From NCBI GenBank assembly GCA_002316215.1, contig DCDB01000168.1:1-9559 (forward strand): a stretch of 9,559 nt of DNA, read 5' to 3'. This document shows positions 1-6,510 of the stretch, piece by piece. How positions within the stretch are numbered: the stretch's first letter is position 1; every line of letters begins with the position of its first letter. The notes under the pieces were generated by a model. The model searched no databases, was not told the origin of the DNA, and saw nothing but the letters and a program-made list of their open reading frames with translations. Position numbers and translations under genes: made by a program. The stretch comes from Lachnospiraceae bacterium UBA1066. GTDB taxonomy: Bacteria > Bacillota > Clostridia > Lachnospirales > Lachnospiraceae.

Positions 1-155
1 GGCGTACCTACAACCGGCATAAGCTGCTCACAGAATTCCTGAAAGAATTCGGAATCGATCCTTCAACTGCCGAGGCCGATGCCTGTAAGATCGAGCATGA
101 CATCAGTGATGAGACTTATGAAAAAATCAAGGCCCATGTAAAAAAGAAAGTATAA
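1..155 (+). CDS. DtxR/MntR-family metal-dependent transcriptional regulator, C-terminal part
   Basis: Partial gene entering from the left edge; the frame begins at base 3 and ends at TAA 153-155, leaving 50 residues. The segment matches the metal-binding and dimerisation part of the DtxR/MntR family: RHKLLTEFL, then DACKIEH, then DISDETYEKIKAH. By family alignment the His of RHKLL corresponds to H79 in DtxR (H77 in MntR), and Cys, Glu and His of CKIEH correspond to DtxR C102, E105 and H106. B. subtilis MntR has Glu where this protein has Cys, so the site is DtxR-like there. The protein ends soon after this motif, so it is the short form without a C-terminal SH3-like domain. Such proteins repress metal-uptake genes when Fe(II) or Mn(II) is bound. 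The promoter and targets lie outside the window. The family call is secure; the metal is not. Confidence 0.85.
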   Translation, partial: RTYNRHKLLTEFLKEFGIDPSTAEADACKIEHDISDETYEKIKAHVKKKV

Positions 156-303
156 GCTGCGCGCTGCTGCTTCTCTTGTATCCGCTGTTCAAACGCCGCC
201 GCGTCTGTCTGTATTTTTACCGGGCATGCATTTAGAGTTCAGCTTATATGAAATAGCAGCAAAACTGATTATCCCCTTCTCCGCTCTATGTACCCAATAA
301 CAT

Positions 304-738
304 CTATTTAGAAGCTGCGGAGTGGAATTCCGCGTTGCAGTATATACAGCGATATCTTCCGGAATGTGTCAGATTAAAGATATGATCGCATCCCGCTTCT
401 GTACTTGTGATGCAGCGCGGATTCGTGCATCGGATTACATTAACCAGGCGTTTCGGCAGAACCGTTGATTCTTTCCTGATAATTCTACCATCTCTAATCA
501 TATTCACCGTGATTTGTGGATCTATGTATCCAAGAATGCTGATCCTCGGAGGTATTGCTTCTCCTTCAATCTTGATTAAATCCTTTCGTCCATATTTCCC
601 GCTTTTCAATGACTGCAGAAGTGCTACGGAACCAGACTTCTCTCCCTTATCAAGCTCCAGCATTTGGTAAAGCCGCAGTCCCATACCTTCTGTAATATGA
701 TCAATCACAATACCATTCTGTATGGAATCAACATTCAT
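304..738 (-). CDS. pyrI: aspartate carbamoyltransferase regulatory chain PyrI
   Basis: A 144-residue protein (E. coli PyrI is about 153) that forms the allosteric, zinc-binding chain of ATCase and passes nucleotide (ATP/CTP) signals to PyrB trimers. The N-terminal nucleotide-binding domain has GIVIDHI, whose Asp13-His14 match the E. coli D19-H20 effector site. The C-terminal zinc domain has Cys104-x4-Cys109 and Cys131-x2-Cys134, the four expected ligands, so the chain looks functional. The ATG at 738 is chosen over an upstream in-frame ATG at 771 because AGGAGG (748-753 read on this strand) lies nine bases before it and residue 1 then matches the family start. The gene begins inside the end of pyrB (11-base overlap), which implies translational coupling and matched subunit synthesis. 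It is the last gene of the operon. I could not find a convincing terminator after its TAG. Confidence 0.95.
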   Translation of the reverse strand: MNVDSIQNGIVIDHITEGMGLRLYQMLELDKGEKSGSVALLQSLKSGKYGRKDLIKIEGEAIPPRISILGYIDPQITVNMIRDGRIIRKESTVLPKRLVNVIRCTNPRCITSTEAGCDHIFNLTHSGRYRCIYCNAEFHSAASK

Positions 739-1681
739 GTAATAGCACCTCCTTGCCCATAACGGGATCACAAATGCCCAATAGCGCCATAATTAATGCC
801 ATCCTGACAAAAATACCGTTTTGCACCTGGTCAAAATAAGCAGCCCTCGGGTCATCATCAACATCCATGGAGATTTCTCCCACCCGCGGAAGCGGATGCA
901 GAACCGGCATATCATGTTTTGCCGATTCCAATTTGTCTTCCGTAAGCGTATAGGTATCTTTCAAACGAATATAATCCTCCTCATTAAAAAACCGTTCCTT
1001 CTGTACCCTTGTCATATAAAGTACATCCAGTTTTGGCAGAATATCTTCAAGATCTTGTGTCTCATACCATTCCGCATGTGAAGGAGCGAGGAAATCCTCT
1101 TCCAGATATTTTGGAATTTTCAGCTCTTCCGGTGAAATAAAAACGTATTTATTTCCTTCATAGCGTGTCAATATTTTCGTAAGACTGTGAACCGGCCGTC
1201 CGAATTTCAGGTCGCCGCAGAAACCAATTGTAAGGTGATGCAACCGCCCTTTCCTCTGTCGGATAGTATCAAGATCAATCAGCGTCTGAGAAGGATGGTT
1301 ATGCCCTCCGTCGCCTGCGTTTATGACAGGTACCGGCGAAAACATGGATGCTCTTAATGGCGCGCCTTCCTTAGGATGTCTCATGGCGACGATATCCACG
1401 TAACGGCCAACCACGCGGATGGTATCTGCTATGGTTTCCCCTTTGCTTGCGCTTGATACATCCGCAGCCGGAAACCCAAGCGTCTTTCCTCCCAAATTCA
1501 GCATTGCAGCTTCAAAAGACAGACGTGTCCGCGTACTGGGCTCATAGAAAAGAGTTGCCAGTTTTCTGTTTTTCGCTGCATCGATGTATGCGTCCTGATT
1601 TGCCGCAATCCTGTCAGCGAGATCAAGTACTGCCTCTGTCTCCTGCATACCGAAGTCAAGCGGATCAATCAAATGCCTCAT
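728..1681 (-). CDS. pyrB: aspartate carbamoyltransferase catalytic chain PyrB
   Basis: A 317-residue cytosolic enzyme that condenses carbamoyl phosphate with L-aspartate to N-carbamoylaspartate, the committed step of pyrimidine synthesis. The carbamoyl-phosphate site STRTR is at residues 49-53 inside FYEPSTRTRLSFE. The 80s-loop SASKGE supplies Lys80 (E. coli K84), RHP supplies Arg101, and HPSQ at 129-132 supplies His129 and Gln132. GDLKFGRPVHSL and MTRVQKERF in the C-terminal domain are the aspartate-site motifs. No key residue is missing. The start is the ATG at 1681, not the in-frame ATG two codons upstream at 1687: AAGGAG lies about seven bases before the former and almost touches the latter. 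The chosen start gives an ATGA overlap with the purA stop. The partner chain pyrI follows directly, so a class B-type c6r6 holoenzyme is expected. Confidence 0.97.
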   Translation of the reverse strand: MRHLIDPLDFGMQETEAVLDLADRIAANQDAYIDAAKNRKLATLFYEPSTRTRLSFEAAMLNLGGKTLGFPAADVSSASKGETIADTIRVVGRYVDIVAMRHPKEGAPLRASMFSPVPVINAGDGGHNHPSQTLIDLDTIRQRKGRLHHLTIGFCGDLKFGRPVHSLTKILTRYEGNKYVFISPEELKIPKYLEEDFLAPSHAEWYETQDLEDILPKLDVLYMTRVQKERFFNEEDYIRLKDTYTLTEDKLESAKHDMPVLHPLPRVGEISMDVDDDPRAAYFDQVQNGIFVRMALIMALLGICDPVMGKEVLLHEC

Positions 1682-2979
1682 AGCCATTCTCCTTTCAGCA
1701 GAAACTGTTCTCTCTTTGGGCCGACCGAAATGAACTCAATCCTGCTGCCAGTCATTTCCTCCAGTGCCTTTACATAACCTTTTGCCGCATAGGGAAGTTC
1801 ACTCCAGCTTCTGCAGGAAGAAATATCGCATTTCCACCCGGGCAGCATCTCAAGTTTTGGTTTTGCATATTCCAAGTCATCCATCGGAGAAAAATCAGGG
1901 CATTCCTTTCCGTTAATTTGATATCCGCTTATCACCGGAATCCTGTCAAAGGAACTCAGAACATCCAGTTTTGTAAGGGCAACCTTATCCGCGTTCTGAC
2001 AACGCAGGCCATACCGGCTTGCCACTGAATCAAATGGACCGACCCGCCGAGGCCTCCCGGTGGCTGCGCCATATTCGTCACCTGCCATACGCAGTTTGTC
2101 CATCCATTCCGGATTCATTGCCTTCCCTGCAGGAAAAGGCCCCGCTCCCACGCAAGTGGAATATGCCTTCATGACGCCGACAACATGATCATTCTTTCCG
2201 TTCAGGATTCCTGCTCCGACAGGTGCATATGAAGAAACCGTATTCGAGCTGGATGTATAAGGGAATATACCGTAATCAATATCCCTGAGTGCTCCCAGCT
2301 GCGCTTCCAAAATAATGGTTTCCTCTTTTTCTTCCGCCTGCATAAGGTAGTTCCCTGTGTCTGCAAGAAACGGCCTCAACCAGGCATGACCGGCACACCA
2401 TTGATTCAGCGCCTCGGTTCCGATAATCATTGCTTGTCCGTATAAACCCGCAAGTTCAAGGTTCTTGGCTTCCAGAATCATTTCTATGCGTTCCCGGACA
2501 TCTGTCCGTTCCCAATGGATAAGATCACCCGTCCGCAATGTTTTCTTTTTATACTTGTCTCCATATGCATAAGCAATTCCCCGCCTCGTTGATCCAAAAG
2601 CTCTCCCGCTTTTCGACAGACGTTCTTCTTCAAGGCCGTCCTGCAAAACATGCCATGGCATAGATATGGTTGCACGTTCTGAAACTTTCAGGTTATCCGG
2701 AGTAACCCGCAATCCTCTTTTACGAAGGCTATCTATCTCCCCTTTCAGATGCTCCAGGTCAATCACCATCCCGGTCCCCAGTACACAGACTGTACCCTCA
2801 TGAAAGATTCCCGAAGGTATCAGGTTCAAAATAAATCTTCCCCGTTCATTTACGACAGTATGTCCGGCATTGTCGCCACCCTGATAGCGAGCCACAATAT
2901 CAGCATTTCCGCTCAGTTGGTCAATGACCCTGCCTTTTCCTTCATCGCCCCAGTTGATTCCTGTCACTGAAATAATCAT
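1678..2979 (-). CDS. purA: adenylosuccinate synthetase (PurA), divergent
   Basis: A 433-residue GTP-dependent ligase family member; the family joins IMP and L-aspartate to make adenylosuccinate, the first step from IMP to AMP. Seen: the N-terminal loop WGDEGKG (10-16) with catalytic Asp12; GGDNAGHT with His40 (E. coli H41); FGSTRRGIAYAY with Thr131 (E. coli T129); TGRPRR (307-312) with both aspartate-loop arginines; and the guanine-binding TKLD (336-339). Length is normal. Several usually strict positions differ. The stretch EGAQG reads EAQLG (225-229), which puts Leu228 where E. coli has Gln224. E. coli Arg143 is Lys145. The expected GTTGRGIGPAY reads GSTRRGIAYAY. PFPTE reads PFPAG, and T300 of the aspartate loop reads Ala306. 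AGGGAG at 2987-2992 precedes the ATG by seven bases. It is first in the operon. Either it is a fast-evolving PurA, or a paralogue with altered substrate handling. It keeps Asp12, unlike phage PurZ. Confidence 0.87.
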   Translation of the reverse strand: MIISVTGINWGDEGKGRVIDQLSGNADIVARYQGGDNAGHTVVNERGRFILNLIPSGIFHEGTVCVLGTGMVIDLEHLKGEIDSLRKRGLRVTPDNLKVSERATISMPWHVLQDGLEEERLSKSGRAFGSTRRGIAYAYGDKYKKKTLRTGDLIHWERTDVRERIEMILEAKNLELAGLYGQAMIIGTEALNQWCAGHAWLRPFLADTGNYLMQAEEKEETIILEAQLGALRDIDYGIFPYTSSSNTVSSYAPVGAGILNGKNDHVVGVMKAYSTCVGAGPFPAGKAMNPEWMDKLRMAGDEYGAATGRPRRVGPFDSVASRYGLRCQNADKVALTKLDVLSSFDRIPVISGYQINGKECPDFSPMDDLEYAKPKLEMLPGWKCDISSCRSWSELPYAAKGYVKALEEMTGSRIEFISVGPKREQFLLKGEWL

Positions 2980-3014
2980 TCATTTTCTCCCTGTCTTCAT
3001 CTTATCAAACGCTC

Positions 3015-3043
3015 TTGCATTTCCTGCAGTTTCTGATTATACT
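3015..3043 (+). promoter_or_regulatory. predicted promoter of the two-gene LysR operon
   Basis: TTGCAT (-35, 3015-3020) and TATACT (-10, 3038-3043) are 17 bases apart on the plus strand. The -10 box is good (five of six) and the -35 box is weak, typical of a promoter that depends on an activator or is autoregulated. A second, weaker possibility is TATATT at 3080-3085. The 3038-3043 box shares bases with the purA -10 box on the other strand. Confidence 0.45.
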
Positions 3044-3064
3044 GTGGGCATTATCATTCGTAAA
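3036..3064 (-). promoter_or_regulatory. predicted sigma-A promoter of the purA-pyrB-pyrI operon
   Basis: On the minus strand a perfect TATAAT (-10, 3036-3041) lies 17 bases from TTTACG (-35, 3059-3064; four of six consensus bases). Transcription would start near 3029, giving a leader of about 50 bases before purA. That leaves little room for a long PyrR-type attenuator or a riboswitch, so control at initiation is more likely. The -10 box overlaps the predicted -10 box of the divergent LysR operon. Confidence 0.65.
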
Positions 3065-3116
3065 ATGTATCTTTGATATTATATTCATGTCATTTTCATA
3101 TGATTGGAGCAGGAAT

Positions 3117-4043
3117 TTGAACACGAATTATGAATACTATCGGATTTTTTACTATGCTGCCAAATATGGCAGCTTTACGAAAGCCGCCCATGTCCTCTGC
3201 AGTAACCAGCCCAATGTAACTCGCTCCATGAATAAGCTCGAGCAGCAGCTGGGATGCACTCTTTTCCTGCGTAACAGGCATGGAATCTCGTTAACCCCCG
3301 AAGGCAGCCGTCTTTATGACCATGTAGGAATCGCACTGGAACAGCTTCAGGCAGGTGAAGAGGAACTTGCAGAAAGCAGCAGCCTCCGAAGTGGAATAAT
3401 ATCTATCGGAGCAAGCGAAACAGCTCTGAACATATTTCTGCTTAATCAACTCAGTCGCTTCCACAAAAAACATCCCGGTATCCGTCTCCGTATCTCTAAC
3501 TTTTCAACACCTCAGGCTATCTCGGCACTGCACCAGGGCAGTGTTGATCTTGCCGTAGTTACAACACCGACCGGCATTAAAAAAGACCTTTGTGAAACAA
3601 GACTTGCCTGTTTCGAGGAAATTCTTATCGGTGGGCAGGAATTTTCCGCCCTCGCCGGGAAGCCGCTTCCTTTTAGCGAACTTACCAATTATCCACTGAT
3701 TATGCTTGCAAAGGGAACCATGACCTATGCCTATTACAGTCAGCTCTTCCTGCAGGAAGGCATAGTGCTTGAGGCAGACACAGAAGTGGCTGCTGCCGAT
3801 CAGCTCCTGCCACTTGCCCTGGGAAATCTTGGACTGGCCTTTATACCGGAACCGCTGGCACATCAGGCTCTGGCCCATGGCAAGGCAGTGCGAATTCCGC
3901 TGGAATATGCCCCGATTCGTCGTCATGTCGTTCTGCTCAAAGACCAGTGCCATGCACTGGGTATAGCTGGCAGGGAACTGGAAAAATTTCTCCGTTCTGA
4001 AGCGGAGTCTTATAAAGGTATGAAAGGAGATAACAGACAATGA
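3117..4043 (+). CDS. LysR-family transcriptional regulator (first of pair)
   Basis: A 308-residue LysR-type regulator from a TTG start. The N-terminal winged helix-turn-helix spans about residues 4-64 (YYRIFYYAAKYGSFTKAA, then NQPNVTRSMNKLEQQLG, then FLRNRHGISLTPEG). A linker helix and a two-lobed periplasmic-binding-like effector domain follow (GIISIGASETALN, VDLAVVTTP, LGLAFIPEPLA). TTG at 3117 is preferred because GGAG (3106-3109) lies seven bases upstream and because it gives the usual family N-terminus and length. In-frame ATGs at 3015 and 3087 lack a ribosome site and would add 34 or 10 untypical residues. The gene is divergent from purA and its stop overlaps the next start by ATGA. Family rules suggest it binds the shared gap and controls purA-pyrB-pyrI and itself. 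The effector is unknown; an aspartate or nucleotide-related compound is only a guess. Confidence 0.93.
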   Translation: MNTNYEYYRIFYYAAKYGSFTKAAHVLCSNQPNVTRSMNKLEQQLGCTLFLRNRHGISLTPEGSRLYDHVGIALEQLQAGEEELAESSSLRSGIISIGASETALNIFLLNQLSRFHKKHPGIRLRISNFSTPQAISALHQGSVDLAVVTTPTGIKKDLCETRLACFEEILIGGQEFSALAGKPLPFSELTNYPLIMLAKGTMTYAYYSQLFLQEGIVLEADTEVAAADQLLPLALGNLGLAFIPEPLAHQALAHGKAVRIPLEYAPIRRHVVLLKDQCHALGIAGRELEKFLRSEAESYKGMKGDNRQ

Positions 4044-4945
4044 CTTTGCAGCAGCTTCGGTATGCTGTCGCCATCGCAGAAAAAAGCAGTATCAGTGAGG
4101 CGGCAGCCTCACTTTTTGTGGCACAGCCCAGCCTGACCAAATCGCTTCACTCACTGGAAAAAGAAATGGGACTTATGATATTCAGACGAACCAGCAAAGG
4201 GATTGCCGTCACAAGAGAGGGCGAGGAATTTCTTGGATACGCCCGTCAGGTAATCGAACAGGCCGATCTGATGGAAGAAAAGTATGGAAGCCTTCCTTCC
4301 GGAAAGCATCGTTTCTGTGTGTCCACCCAGCATTATTCTTTCGCTGTCGAAGCCTTCGTTGACCTGCTCCGGGATTACGGCGGGGATACGTATGATTTCC
4401 GTCTGCGTGAAACGCAGACATATGAAATCATAGAGGATGTAGCCCGGCTGAAAAGCGAAGTCGGAATTCTGTACCTGAACCATTTCAATGAAACCATTCT
4501 GCGTAAGACGCTGCGCGAAAATGACCTGCAGTTCCATCTTCTTTTTAAAGCAAAGCCTCACGTCTTTCTTGGATCACGCAATCCTCTTGCAGGAAGACCG
4601 CCCGTAACCCTTCAGGACCTGTCTCCATATCCCCGTCTGTCCTTTGAACAGGGAGAGTACAATTCCTTTTACTTCTCTGAAGAGATCCTGAGTACGGAAG
4701 AATGCAAAAAAGAGATTCTTGTCCGGGACCGTGCAACGCTGTTCAACCTTCTGATTGGGCTGAATGGCTATACCATCAGCAGCGGCGTAATTAATCCGGA
4801 CCTGAACGGCGACGGCATCGTCTCTGTACCTCTCGACGCAGAGGATACCATGGAAATAGGCGTAATCGCAAAAAGCCATATTGTACCCGGACGATTTGCC
4901 CAATTATATGTAGATGCTCTTCAACGGCATATCCCGCACAGCTAA
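4040..4945 (+). CDS. LysR-family transcriptional regulator (second of pair)
   Basis: A 301-residue LysR-type regulator. The DNA-binding domain occupies about residues 1-60 (MTLQQLRYAVAIAEKSSISEAA, then VAQPSLTKSLHSLEKEMG, then FRRTSKGIAVTREG). The C-terminal effector domain is clearly unlike that of its upstream neighbour, so the pair is not a recent duplication. AAAGGAG at 4023-4029, inside the end of the first regulator, serves the ATG at 4040, and the ATGA overlap implies coupled translation. A MetE-like methyltransferase follows after a terminator and its own promoter. This regulator may therefore control that gene, the nucleotide operon, or both. Some Firmicute LysR regulators of methionine genes are encoded beside their targets, but the residues seen here do not prove that role. 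Confidence 0.93.
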   Translation: MTLQQLRYAVAIAEKSSISEAAASLFVAQPSLTKSLHSLEKEMGLMIFRRTSKGIAVTREGEEFLGYARQVIEQADLMEEKYGSLPSGKHRFCVSTQHYSFAVEAFVDLLRDYGGDTYDFRLRETQTYEIIEDVARLKSEVGILYLNHFNETILRKTLRENDLQFHLLFKAKPHVFLGSRNPLAGRPPVTLQDLSPYPRLSFEQGEYNSFYFSEEILSTEECKKEILVRDRATLFNLLIGLNGYTISSGVINPDLNGDGIVSVPLDAEDTMEIGVIAKSHIVPGRFAQLYVDALQRHIPHS

Positions 4946-4965
4946 ATCGCTTTTACTGGAATAAC

Positions 4966-5022
4966 AAGTCCCGGTCCGCCATAGCCTGAAGCTATTGCGA
5001 ATCGGGACTTTTATATATTTTT
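4966..5022 (+). terminator. rho-independent terminator after the LysR pair
   Basis: An 8-bp perfect outer stem (AAGTCCCG 4966-4973 with CGGGACTT 5003-5010) encloses two further paired blocks: CGC with GCG, and ATAGC with GCTAT around a CTGAA loop. The side bulges are symmetrical. The 3' arm runs straight into a T-rich tract on the plus strand, and no T tract follows on the minus strand. It starts 20 bases after the second LysR stop. Confidence 0.85.
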
Positions 5023-5037
5023 CAAATTTTGGCGGAA

Positions 5038-5046
5038 TGATATACT
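5038..5046 (+). promoter_or_regulatory. predicted extended -10 promoter of the MetE-like gene
   Basis: TG-A-TATACT (5038-5046) is an extended -10 element; no clear -35 hexamer lies 16-18 bases upstream (the sequence there is the T tract of the terminator). The start would be near 5053, giving a leader of about 33 bases, too short for a SAM riboswitch. An imperfect palindrome with arms AATGATA and TACCATT (5036-5052) covers the -10 box and could be an operator for a repressor or one of the LysR proteins. GAAGGA at 5075-5080 is the ribosome site. Confidence 0.5.
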
Positions 5047-5085
5047 ACCATTGTAATAGGAAATAAAACAGAAAGAAGGACAGAT

Positions 5086-6210
5086 ATGAATACACTGCAT
5101 GCACCATTTCGCTATGATTATGTCGGGAGTTTCCTGCGCCCGGCGAGTCTTCTGAAAGCCCGTGAAGACTTCGAGGCAGGGCTTATCCCACAGGATGAAC
5201 TCACCTCTGAAGAAGATAAATGTATACGGGATCTTGTTTTAAAACTTAAAGAACTAGGCTATCACGTCATCACAGACGGAGAATTCCGCAGACACAGCTG
5301 GCACCTGGATTTCATGTGGGGTCTGAATGGCGTGGAACGAATTGAACTTGATCATGGCTACTATTTTCACGGTCTTGAAACCTATCATACTTCTGTAAAT
5401 GTGATATCGGAAATCACCGGAGAAAATCATCCGTTCATAAAACACTTCCAATATTTAAAACAGTTTGAAGATGAAAATACGGTTGCCAAACAGACGATGC
5501 CGGCACCGGCGCAGATGCTGTCCGAGCTTCAGCGCGCCGATAATATAGAAACAACACGAAGGATTTATCCTGATTTAGAAAAGCTCATCCACGATATCGC
5601 CAAAGCCTACCGGACCGTAATCAGAGAACTTTATGACGCAGGATGCCGTAATATCCAGTTCGATGACTGCACCTGGGGAATGATCGTGGACTCCGGTTAC
5701 TGGGAGAAGAAAGTCGGAAAAGGGGTCAGCATCAATGAAGAAGCTGAAAAGTTCATAAGGATCAATAATCTTGCCCTGGAAGGAAAACCGGAAGACATGG
5801 TAATCAATACACACGTATGCCGCGGGAATTATCAGTCAACGTATGCAGCATCCGGCGCTTACGATCCGATTGCCCCTTACCTGTTCCGTAAAGAAAATGC
5901 CAATGCCTTTTATCTTGAATATGATGATAAACGCTCGGGCGGTTTCGAACCTCTCCGCTACGTGACCGGCGATAAAAAGGCCGTTCTCGGGCTCATAACC
6001 ACAAAGTCGCCTGCGTTGGAGAATAAAGATACTGTCATCGCAAGAATCCACGAAGCTGAAAAATATATCCCACTTGAACGTTTATGCCTCAGTCCTCAAT
6101 GCGGCTTTTCTTCTAATGCAATCGGCAACAAACTCACAGCGGAAGAACAGTGGAATAAGCTGCGGCTTGTAAAGGAAATCGCTGAACAGGTCTGGGGATC
6201 ATCTCTCTGA
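5086..6210 (+). CDS. MetE-like cobalamin-independent methionine synthase family protein (YxjG/YxjH type)
   Basis: A 374-residue protein matching the C-terminal catalytic barrel of cobalamin-independent methionine synthase, without the N-terminal half of full-length MetE (about 750 residues). Family members of this size include B. subtilis YxjG/YxjH. Zinc ligands are visible: His243-x-Cys245 in NTHVCRG, Glu278 in FYLEYDD and Cys339 in LSPQCGF; the Glu-to-Cys spacing of 61 equals that of MetE. DYVGSFLRP near the N-terminus, ITDGEFRRHSWHLDF (63-77) and the barrel motif QFDDCTWG (191-198) are also family hallmarks. The likely role is methyl transfer to homocysteine or a related thiol; the methyl donor for this subfamily is not settled, so I do not assign metE. 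It stands alone between a terminator and a decayed region. Regulation is probably by protein, since no S-box fits upstream. Confidence 0.9.
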   Translation: MNTLHAPFRYDYVGSFLRPASLLKAREDFEAGLIPQDELTSEEDKCIRDLVLKLKELGYHVITDGEFRRHSWHLDFMWGLNGVERIELDHGYYFHGLETYHTSVNVISEITGENHPFIKHFQYLKQFEDENTVAKQTMPAPAQMLSELQRADNIETTRRIYPDLEKLIHDIAKAYRTVIRELYDAGCRNIQFDDCTWGMIVDSGYWEKKVGKGVSINEEAEKFIRINNLALEGKPEDMVINTHVCRGNYQSTYAASGAYDPIAPYLFRKENANAFYLEYDDKRSGGFEPLRYVTGDKKAVLGLITTKSPALENKDTVIARIHEAEKYIPLERLCLSPQCGFSSNAIGNKLTAEEQWNKLRLVKEIAEQVWGSSL

Positions 6211-6239
6211 TCAATCATAAATCCGGTCTGGTTATAGCA

Positions 6240-6456
6240 AAACAATCGTGACTCCGGGCGTTATGACTGCTCTTGCTCCTTTCCATGCGTGGCGCTTGAT
6301 GAGAATAGGCTTGCAGTAAAGGATTATACGATCATCATAATCATACCTATGCTTGCAGACTATCGTCTTCCCTTTGGAATTGTAACTTCTAACAGTCTTT
6401 CGGAGGATGTGATAATATTTCTAAAAGCAATAAAAGATATTTTGCGTGTAAAATAA
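6240..6456 (+). pseudogene. possible remnant of the 3' end of a lost gene
   Basis: An open frame of 71 codons without a plausible start ends at TAA 6454-6456, five bases before a strong terminator. Its last third reads like a natural protein C-terminus (YRLPFGIV, then SEDVIIFLKAIKDILRVK, an amphipathic helix). In another frame at 6239-6320 lies IVTPGVMTAL, which recalls the TPGVVPAL motif of PLP-dependent PatB/MalY-type lyases. This suggests a shortened, frameshifted gene, but the family is not established and chance remains possible. Nothing else is recognised in the 250 bases after the MetE-like gene. Confidence 0.3.
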
Positions 6457-6460
6457 AAAG

Positions 6461-6509
6461 GCAAGCTGCCTTTGGAATTTGCCTGTAAGGTAGCTTGCTT
6501 TCTTCTTTT
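6461..6509. terminator. bidirectional rho-independent terminator
   Basis: A 12-bp stem with one G-U pair (6461-6472 with 6487-6498) around a 14-base loop. A T-rich tract follows on the plus strand (6499-6509), and an A-rich tract precedes it (6446-6460), which reads as T-rich on the minus strand. It can end transcription from the MetE-like side and from the MATE remnant whose stop is at 6511. Confidence 0.8.
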
Positions 6510-6510
6510 C

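Noticed and set aside
156..303. Terminator between the DtxR-type gene and pyrI
   Set aside because: Only very short stems (for example ACGC with GCGT) are present and no T tract follows them. I see no supportable terminator or gene here.
739..771. Eleven-residue N-terminal extension of PyrI
   Set aside because: The extension only re-reads the end of pyrB and has no PyrI similarity. AGGAGG points to the ATG at 738.
1682..1687. pyrB start at the ATG two codons upstream
   Set aside because: The AAGGAG site would be only about one base from it. The ATG at 1681 has proper spacing and an ATGA coupling with purA.
1678..2979. PurZ (phage 2-aminoadenine pathway) instead of PurA
   Set aside because: The catalytic Asp in WGDEGKG is present, whereas PurZ replaces it. 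The context is ATCase genes, not phage genes.
3015..3116. N-terminal extension of the first LysR regulator from an ATG at 3015 or 3087
   Set aside because: Neither ATG has a ribosome site, and the ATG at 3015 overlaps the predicted -35 box. TTG at 3117 has GGAG at the right distance and gives the normal family N-terminus.
3504..4040. 178-codon minus-strand frame opposite the first LysR gene
   Set aside because: It lies wholly within a well-supported LysR gene and shows no family features.
4946..5085. SAM riboswitch (S-box) before the MetE-like gene
   Set aside because: The space is taken by the LysR terminator and a compact promoter. I could not see the conserved S-box helices.
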